The notes under the pieces: model-generated
Told to the model about the DNA's origin: nothing
Database searches by the model: none
The model's input: the letters and a program-made list of their open reading frames with translations, nothing else
Program-made: the position numbers and the translations under genes
NCBI GenBank assembly: GCA_031268255.1
Contig: JAIRXO010000259.1
Location: 1-10,749 of the forward strand
Reading direction: 5' to 3'
DNA: 10,749 bases
Origin: Spirochaetaceae bacterium
Lineage (GTDB): Bacteria; Spirochaetota; Spirochaetia; Treponematales; Breznakiellaceae
Shown here: in pieces, positions 6,708-10,749 of the stretch
Layout: every line of letters starts with the position of its first letter
Position numbering within the stretch: position 1 is the stretch's first letter

Positions 6708-7985
6708 CTAAAGCTGGCCAAAATTCATCAGGACAGAACGGAGCCGCTGTTCCAGCAGGGAAAAAGAAAAGAACCTGCGGCCCAGTTCGTAGTTCCGTTC
6801 GGTCATAAATTCAACAGCTCCCGGCTTGTCAAGAAGGGAGCGGACTGTCTCCACAGTCTCCGGTGTTACATAGTTTTCCATAACCACCACGTCAAAATCA
6901 ACCGGTTCTATGTCCTCCTGAAAAATGGAATAGCGGTTGACCAGTATGGGTTTTTTAAACCATATCGCCTCAAGAAACGCATTACCAAAGCCCTCATAGG
7001 TTGAAGGATAGGTAACAAAGTCGGCGTTGAGGTAGCAGTCCCACAGGCTGTACCTCCTCTGGCCCGTCCCGGTAACTCCCCGCCTGGCGCCTATAATATC
7101 CGGCCTGATAATGACCTCAACACCCAGGAGGGCCGCGTAATCCATGGGACGGTGGTAGTAGTCGGAACCCTCGTCCCGTTCCTGGTGGCTGATGAGGAGC
7201 TTGGCTTTTTTATCCCTGAGCCTGTTGGCCAGTTCTATCGCATGGTCAATGCCCTTGCGTTCCACAATGCGGGTGGGCTGGAGCAGGAGTATTTCGTCAT
7301 CCTTTACGCCAAGGTCCTCCCGCATGGTACGGGCATAGTCGTCCATGCGGGGAGTTTCGGCGTCAAAGTCAAACACATTCGGTATGATGGTCGAAGCAAT
7401 GCCGCAGCGGTACGAAAGCTGCCTCCTTGCTTCGGAATTGATCACCACATGGTTGATTGAATGGAGCCGGGGAGGGAAGGCTGTGGAAAGGTAGTCCTCG
7501 ACGCAGTTGACCGAAAAACGCTGTCTCTCCCAGGCAAAGTCATGGTGATGGGCAATGGCCGGCAGACCTGTTTCCACAATCAATTCGGTAAGGGCAAGCC
7601 CCAGGGGTATATTCATGGGTATGGTCTGGGCGTTTTCGGTAATGATAAGATCAATCTTGAAAGTATTTACGAAATCGTACAGGGCCCGCTTGAGGCGGTA
7701 CCGCACCTCCTGAATCTCCCCGGACAGGGATTCCCTGCGTACCGTAGTTCCAAAGCAGCGGTCCTGTATATGCTGAATCAGCGGATGGCCGAAAAAAGCC
7801 TCATCCACAATCATGGACCGTTCGCTTTCCCAGTCGGAAAGGCCCGAAAAAAAGAAGCACTCATAACCCATTCTTTCCAGCACCTGCCGCCACTTGGCGG
7901 TTTCGAGAGATACCCCGTCGCTTCCCTGAAAGCGGGTAGAGGCAAACCCTATGCGGCGTATGGCGCTTGATTTAGTCAAATACAT
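6708..7985 (-). CDS. GT4-type glycosyltransferase (GT-B fold), acceptor unknown
   Basis: Predicted cytoplasmic retaining glycosyltransferase that moves a sugar from an NDP-sugar to an unidentified acceptor. The 425-residue protein has an N-terminal acceptor domain opening with RRIGFASTRFQGSDGVSLE (10-28), whose GSDGVS loop is typical of GT-B enzymes. The C-terminal donor domain has PTRIVERKGID (237-247, with the phosphate-contacting R and K) and the GT4 signature EGFGNAFLE with E331 and E339 (EX7E). An unusual HHHDFAWERQRF block at 146-157 sits where the two lobes meet. There is no membrane segment. The start at 7985 is the only reasonable one but has no Shine-Dalgarno sequence; TATACT lies 7 nt upstream, predicting a leaderless message. 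The exported protease gene follows after 10 bp. Glycan, glycolipid or osmolyte synthesis are all possible; nothing nearby decides between them. Confidence 0.85.
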   Translation of the reverse strand: MYLTKSSAIRRIGFASTRFQGSDGVSLETAKWRQVLERMGYECFFFSGLSDWESERSMIVDEAFFGHPLIQHIQDRCFGTTVRRESLSGEIQEVRYRLKRALYDFVNTFKIDLIITENAQTIPMNIPLGLALTELIVETGLPAIAHHHDFAWERQRFSVNCVEDYLSTAFPPRLHSINHVVINSEARRQLSYRCGIASTIIPNVFDFDAETPRMDDYARTMREDLGVKDDEILLLQPTRIVERKGIDHAIELANRLRDKKAKLLISHQERDEGSDYYHRPMDYAALLGVEVIIRPDIIGARRGVTGTGQRRYSLWDCYLNADFVTYPSTYEGFGNAFLEAIWFKKPILVNRYSIFQEDIEPVDFDVVVMENYVTPETVETVRSLLDKPGAVEFMTERNYELGRRFFSFSLLEQRLRSVLMNFGQL

Positions 7986-7992
7986 GGTTTTA

Positions 7993-8021
7993 AGTATAGC
8001 GTTTTATTTCCGGTAAATAAA
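7993..8021 (-). promoter_or_regulatory. Candidate leaderless promoter of the glycosyltransferase/protease operon
   Basis: On the minus strand TATACT (7993-7998) ends 7 nt before ATG 7985, so transcription should start at about 7986-7985. The -35 is poor (TTTATT at 8016-8021 with a 17-bp spacer), suggesting help from an activator. No Shine-Dalgarno sequence is present between the -10 and the ATG. Confidence 0.5.
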
Positions 8022-8039
8022 GCTCCCGGACGCGCTATA
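7995..8039. repeat. Two inverted repeats covering the glycosyltransferase promoter (possible operator)
   Basis: A perfect 7-bp inverted repeat, TATAGCG (7995-8001) and CGCTATA (8033-8039), encloses a second perfect one, TTTATTT (8003-8009) and AAATAAA (8015-8021), separated by CCGGT. The left outer arm overlaps the -10 box and the inner repeat covers the predicted -35 region. The arrangement fits an operator. A transcription terminator for the upstream kinase gene is less likely because no T-run follows the stem. Confidence 0.45.
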
Positions 8040-8049
8040 AATTCTGTCC

Positions 8050-10137
8050 TTACGATGCTTTAAGGGGAATGGAAATATTGAATACCGTTCCCTTGCCCGG
8101 CGTGGTCCGCAGCTTGATGCTTCCCTTTAGTTCCCTGATCCTGTCCTTGACCAGGTTGAGGCCGACACCCCGGCCCGCGTGGAAACCGCCGCTTTTTGCC
8201 GTGGTAAATCCCGGCATAAAGATTGCCTTGAGAAGGGTGTTTCTGTCCTCCTCGCCCTCTTTGAGAATACGCAGTTCTTCACCCTTTTGGCGTATCTGGT
8301 CAAAGTCAAGGCCCTGCCCGTCATCCTGGAACTCGATATGTATCCTGCCGTCCCGGATCGTAAGCGAAAGGCTGATGAGACCTTCTTCGTCCTTACCGGC
8401 GGACAGGCGTTCTCCCGGCGCTTCGATTCCGTGGTACACCGAATTCCGTACCAACTGCAAAAGCACTTCCTTGATGACGCGCCGGGGCCCCTGTTCCAGG
8501 GCCAGGGCATCAAGCTCCAGAACCTCAAAACGCACCTTTTTTTCGAGATCCGCCGAAACCCTCTGGCTGGCTTTTGACAGTGTTGCGACGAGTACGCTCT
8601 GTTCCAGGCCCACTCCCTTGTCCGTCCGGGAGACCTCAAGGTTAAAGGACTGTATCTTGTCTATGGAAGAGCGGAATCTATCGTTTTCCCTCATGATCTT
8701 TTCTATCTCGACGGTAATATGGAGCAGTTCCTCAAGGGAAATGTTTTCCTGGCCCCGCAGTTTCTTAAGTTCCGATTCAAGATCATGGACTTTGGCGGCG
8801 AAGCCTTCAAGCCCGATAATAAGGGCGTTGGATTTAATGGCGTGTACGGACTGGAACACCAGCTCCATGGCCTCCTGGGCGGAGAGCTTTGGATCCTTCA
8901 TGGTTTCGTTTATCCGTTCAAATTCATATTCCAGGTCCTCCACAAAATCGGTAAAGATTACGGGATTAATATGAATAATCTCAAAGAGGGAACGCATCTC
9001 CTGTTGCTGCCTTGACTGGGCTTCCTCAAGCTGGCGGCGCAGATCAGCCTTGGCGGTAACGTCTTCTATAGACCCCAGAATGAATTTTTCGCCTGCTTCC
9101 CGTTCTACCGGCGCGAAAATACAGCTTAAGGTTTTCTCCTTTTTGTCTTTCTCGTCCTCTCCGTACCTATAGGTGAATTCTGCCAGGGGATTCATGTCGT
9201 CAAGCATCTCCTGCGGAAAACTGTTTTTCTGGAATATTTTAAAGTACTTTTTAAGGGACTCATGTTCTTTCTCGTTCAGGGAACTGCCCAGAATATCAAT
9301 AAAATTTTTACCCTGCAGGTCTTCCTTTTCCAGTATTGTTTCGAGGGCCCTGGAATACCGGCTCTGAATAATCTGATCCCCGTTCATAAGGAAAACGCCG
9401 GTCCTGAGGCTGTCCTTCATGATGGCTATTTCGTCCCGCTCGGCCTTCAGGTCCCCGGTCAGCCTGTTGATTCCCTTCATCATGGGGAAGTAAAGCGCAA
9501 TGCCGATAAAAATAACAACAAAAGGCAGTATTATCTGCCGCAGTATCTGCGCCCAAAGAACCCGGAACACTTCCAGAACCTCAAAGTCACAGCCGATAAT
9601 GCCTACGATTTCGTTCCGGGAGTTGAATATGGGCGCGTAGCTTGACACCAGCCAGCCCCATCCCTGCTGATAGTCGAGTTCGCTGAGTTGGACGGACCCG
9701 GTTTCCATGGTCCTGAGAAAGGCTCTGTCATAACCGCTGATATCCTCGTCTGATCCCAGGGGGGAATATCCTTTTTCTCCGGGCGGGGCGGAACCGTCTA
9801 TAATGTACCGGTAGACCGTATCGGAAACCGGCGCCATGGTATACAGGTAGATGCAGTTGGCTTCCTGCTTCAGGTCGTACATCCAAAGCCGGGTTTCCTC
9901 AAAAAAAGGATCGTCTCCGTCCAGGGTACGGCTTAATTCCTGAAACCTGTCCCCGTTAATGAAAGCCGCTGTCCTGGCAGTAACCGGCAGCCCCAGCCTG
10001 GCGCTGAAAGCGTTTATCTGCTGCAGGGCGGCGGCGGCGGCTACGGCAAGAACCACGCCTATAAAAAGAATACAAAAAACGTTGAACTGAAACAAAAGTT
10101 TTGGACTTTTTGCCGCTTTAAGCGCGGGATTTGTCAC
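8050..10137 (-). CDS. Membrane-bound CheA-like histidine kinase with extracytoplasmic sensor, PAS-like region and Hpt domain
   Basis: Sensor kinase of 695 residues in the inner membrane. TM1 (about 14-38) and TM2 (about 199-218) flank an extracytoplasmic region of about 160 residues that looks like a Cache/PDC sensor (YAPIFNSRNEIVGIIGCDFE at its end). A linker leads to a PAS-like segment (about 235-365) and a coiled stretch (366-385). An Hpt domain (about 386-490) follows, with phospho-accepting H432 in HAIKSN. The C-terminal ATPase is of the CheA type: N box VRNSVYHGIE (563-572, N565), DDGQGLD (605-611), MPGFTTAKSG (641-650) and GRGVGLNLVK (655-664). Unlike CheA it has no P2 or CheW-like P5 domain, so it should not need chemoreceptor arrays. 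The start is GTG 10137, preceded by a perfect AAAGGAGG. It lies 31 bp behind the response regulator gene, its likely phosphotransfer partner. Ligand unknown. Confidence 0.88.
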   Translation of the reverse strand: MTNPALKAAKSPKLLFQFNVFCILFIGVVLAVAAAAALQQINAFSARLGLPVTARTAAFINGDRFQELSRTLDGDDPFFEETRLWMYDLKQEANCIYLYTMAPVSDTVYRYIIDGSAPPGEKGYSPLGSDEDISGYDRAFLRTMETGSVQLSELDYQQGWGWLVSSYAPIFNSRNEIVGIIGCDFEVLEVFRVLWAQILRQIILPFVVIFIGIALYFPMMKGINRLTGDLKAERDEIAIMKDSLRTGVFLMNGDQIIQSRYSRALETILEKEDLQGKNFIDILGSSLNEKEHESLKKYFKIFQKNSFPQEMLDDMNPLAEFTYRYGEDEKDKKEKTLSCIFAPVEREAGEKFILGSIEDVTAKADLRRQLEEAQSRQQQEMRSLFEIIHINPVIFTDFVEDLEYEFERINETMKDPKLSAQEAMELVFQSVHAIKSNALIIGLEGFAAKVHDLESELKKLRGQENISLEELLHITVEIEKIMRENDRFRSSIDKIQSFNLEVSRTDKGVGLEQSVLVATLSKASQRVSADLEKKVRFEVLELDALALEQGPRRVIKEVLLQLVRNSVYHGIEAPGERLSAGKDEEGLISLSLTIRDGRIHIEFQDDGQGLDFDQIRQKGEELRILKEGEEDRNTLLKAIFMPGFTTAKSGGFHAGRGVGLNLVKDRIRELKGSIKLRTTPGKGTVFNISIPLKAS

Positions 10138-10142
10138 CGGAA

Positions 10143-10150
10143 CCTCCTTT
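10143..10150 (-). promoter_or_regulatory. Consensus Shine-Dalgarno for the kinase GTG start
   Basis: The minus strand reads AAAGGAGG, 5 nt before GTG 10137. This is the strongest ribosome site in the window and may offset the weaker GTG start codon. Confidence 0.75.
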
Positions 10151-10168
10151 CATCGAACAACGTCAGAA

Positions 10169-10588
10169 TCATCCATACCGTCCTGTCGCGGAGAGGGACG
10201 GCGAGGCATCGTAATCCCCCAGCGAAAGCTGGGAAATTTTCTGGAAGAATATTTTTTCGTTAATCGGCTTGATGATATAGTCTGTGGCGCCGGCGTCTAT
10301 GGCGTCAATCACATTGTACCGTGCCGATTCGCTTGTTACCATGATAATGGGCAGATTCTTGTACTGTTCAAGGTTTCGGACCTTTTTAAGAAAGTCAATG
10401 CCCAAAAGTTTCGGCATATTCCAGTCCAGAAGCACCAGATGTATTTTGTTGGCGAGTAGTTTTTGCAGCGCCTCGTGGCCGTCCCCGGCTTCAATAAAAT
10501 CACAGGGAATTTTAAGCTGCAAAAAGGTGTTTTTTACGATGTTTCGCATGATTCGGGAGTCATCAACGATTAAAATATTCTTACCCAT
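10169..10588 (-). CDS. Stand-alone CheY-like response regulator
   Basis: Single receiver domain, 139 residues from ATG 10588. It has the acidic pair in IVDDSR near the N terminus, the phospho-acceptor aspartate in VLLDWNMP (residue 55), the switch threonine in IMVTSES (residue 85) and the invariant lysine in IIKPINE (residue 107). No DNA-binding or enzymatic output domain follows; only a short Ser/Gly-rich tail extends past the last helix. It should therefore act by protein contact, as CheY does on the flagellar motor, or as a phosphate shuttle. The CheA-like kinase follows 31 bp downstream and is the obvious phosphodonor. The start is uncertain: an in-frame GTG at 10594 adds two residues and has AAGGA 5 nt upstream, whereas ATG 10588 gives the usual MGKNILIVDD opening. 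Confidence 0.93.
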   Translation of the reverse strand: MGKNILIVDDSRIMRNIVKNTFLQLKIPCDFIEAGDGHEALQKLLANKIHLVLLDWNMPKLLGIDFLKKVRNLEQYKNLPIIMVTSESARYNVIDAIDAGATDYIIKPINEKIFFQKISQLSLGDYDASPSLSATGRYG

Positions 10589-10594
10589 GCTCAC

Positions 10595-10675
10595 CCCGTT
10601 CCTTGTTCACGGCTAATCCTCTGTGAGAAGCCTAAGAGGTAAAATTTGTATATCTGAACCGGTTTCAAAAACCGG
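10595..10675 (-). promoter_or_regulatory. Predicted 5' leader of the regulator/kinase operon
   Basis: About 80 nt between the predicted transcription start and the regulator start. It begins with a perfect hairpin (10659-10675). It also holds two short, mutually crossing pairings: GGCT/AGCC (10611-10614 with 10629-10632) and CCTCT/AGAGG (10618-10622 with 10635-10639). The ribosome site AAGGA (10600-10604) lies outside both. I do not recognise a known riboswitch. Confidence 0.3.
10659..10675. repeat. Perfect 7-bp inverted repeat at the operon's predicted transcription start
   Basis: CCGGTTT (10659-10665) and AAACCGG (10669-10675) are separated by CAA. On the minus strand this forms a 7-bp hairpin with a 3-nt loop, beginning at the expected +1. 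It could be an operator at the start site or a 5' stabilising stem. No T-run follows, so it is not an intrinsic terminator. Confidence 0.55.
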
Positions 10676-10681
10676 AATGTA

Positions 10682-10690
10682 ATTATATCA
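10682..10690 (-). promoter_or_regulatory. Extended -10 promoter of the regulator/kinase operon
   Basis: The minus strand reads TGATATAAT, a perfect TGnTATAAT extended -10. No good -35 lies at 16-18 bp; TTGCTT is 21 bp away. The DNA further upstream is rich in A and T tracts. Transcription would start near 10675. Confidence 0.6.
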
Positions 10691-10716
10691 CTAAAAGTTC
10701 TATTAAAGAAGCAAGT

Positions 10717-10728
10717 AAAAGGCCTTTT
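10717..10728. repeat. AAAAGGCCTTTT palindrome in A/T-rich DNA
   Basis: A 12-bp perfect palindrome followed on the plus strand by two more T residues. It lies about 30 bp upstream of the extended -10 and may be a protein-binding site. As a terminator it would be weak, since a hairpin needs part of the palindrome as its loop. No coding sequence was found in 10691-10749. Confidence 0.3.
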
Positions 10729-10749
10729 TTGTTTATTTTCTATGAAAAA

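Noticed and set aside
8069..8974. 301-codon open frame on the plus strand opposite the kinase ATPase and Hpt regions
   Set aside because: The product is Ser/Arg/Leu-rich without domain motifs, typical of an antisense shadow; the opposite strand holds the conserved kinase motifs.
10026..10041. Run of GGC triplets at the start of the kinase gene
   Set aside because: It encodes alanines in the first membrane segment; a triplet repeat cannot shift the frame and five units are not unusual.
10717..10730. AAAAGGCCTTTT plus T-run as an intrinsic terminator
   Set aside because: The palindrome has no loop of its own and the GC part is only 4 bp, too weak for a typical terminator; no gene end is visible within the window on either side.
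1..10749. Defence island, prophage, transposon or CRISPR array
   Set aside because: No nuclease, recombinase, transposase, phage structural gene or regularly spaced repeat was found; the closely packed genes are mainly housekeeping, sugar and signalling functions. MazG here is the long two-repeat housekeeping form without a MazEF toxin pair.

Overview
The window is a dense, typically bacterial stretch of roughly half G+C with nine protein-coding genes (one cut by the left edge) and almost no spare intergenic DNA. No RNA gene, CRISPR array, insertion sequence or phage gene is visible. The gene set (CBS/DRTGG-type family II pyrophosphatase, papain-like protease with a DUF4384-like tail, membrane CheA-like kinase with a stand-alone CheY-like partner) would suit a free-living or gut-associated spirochaete of the Treponema type. 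That placement is an inference from gene style, not from a marker gene.

Layout. Positions 1-3638 (minus strand): the 5' end of an unidentified gene (start at 61), a nucleotide-regulated manganese pyrophosphatase (115-1770) and a GH36-type alpha-galactosidase (1791-3638); the last two are 20 bp apart and probably co-transcribed. Positions 3693-5125 (plus strand): peptidyl-tRNA hydrolase and MazG, a housekeeping pair 17 bp apart. Their stop codon lies only 3 bp from the stop of the convergent next block. Positions 5129-7985 (minus strand): a GT4-type glycosyltransferase followed after 10 bp by a secreted papain-like cysteine protease. Positions 8050-10588 (minus strand): a CheY-like response regulator followed after 31 bp by a membrane-bound CheA-like histidine kinase.

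How they work together. The regulator/kinase pair is the clearest functional unit. The kinase carries its own extracytoplasmic sensor, a PAS-like region, an Hpt phosphotransfer domain and a CheA-type ATPase, but no CheW-like domain. It should therefore phosphorylate the neighbouring CheY-like protein without chemoreceptors; the output is unknown. The other genes are mostly housekeeping (translation recycling, nucleotide sanitation, pyrophosphate removal), plus one sugar hydrolase, one sugar transferase and one exported protease.

The most interesting signals are in the short gaps. Two genes (starts at 61 and 7985) have the hexamer TATACT exactly 7 nt before an ATG that lacks a good ribosome binding site, which predicts leaderless or nearly leaderless mRNAs. 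Both regions also share the heptamer TATAGCG. The alpha-galactosidase and pth starts are separated by a gap so small that their predicted -10 boxes overlap back to back. The kinase operon has an extended -10 promoter followed by a perfect 7-bp hairpin at the predicted transcription start. I found no clearly novel multi-gene system; the membrane CheA-like pair and the leaderless promoters are the best candidates for follow-up.
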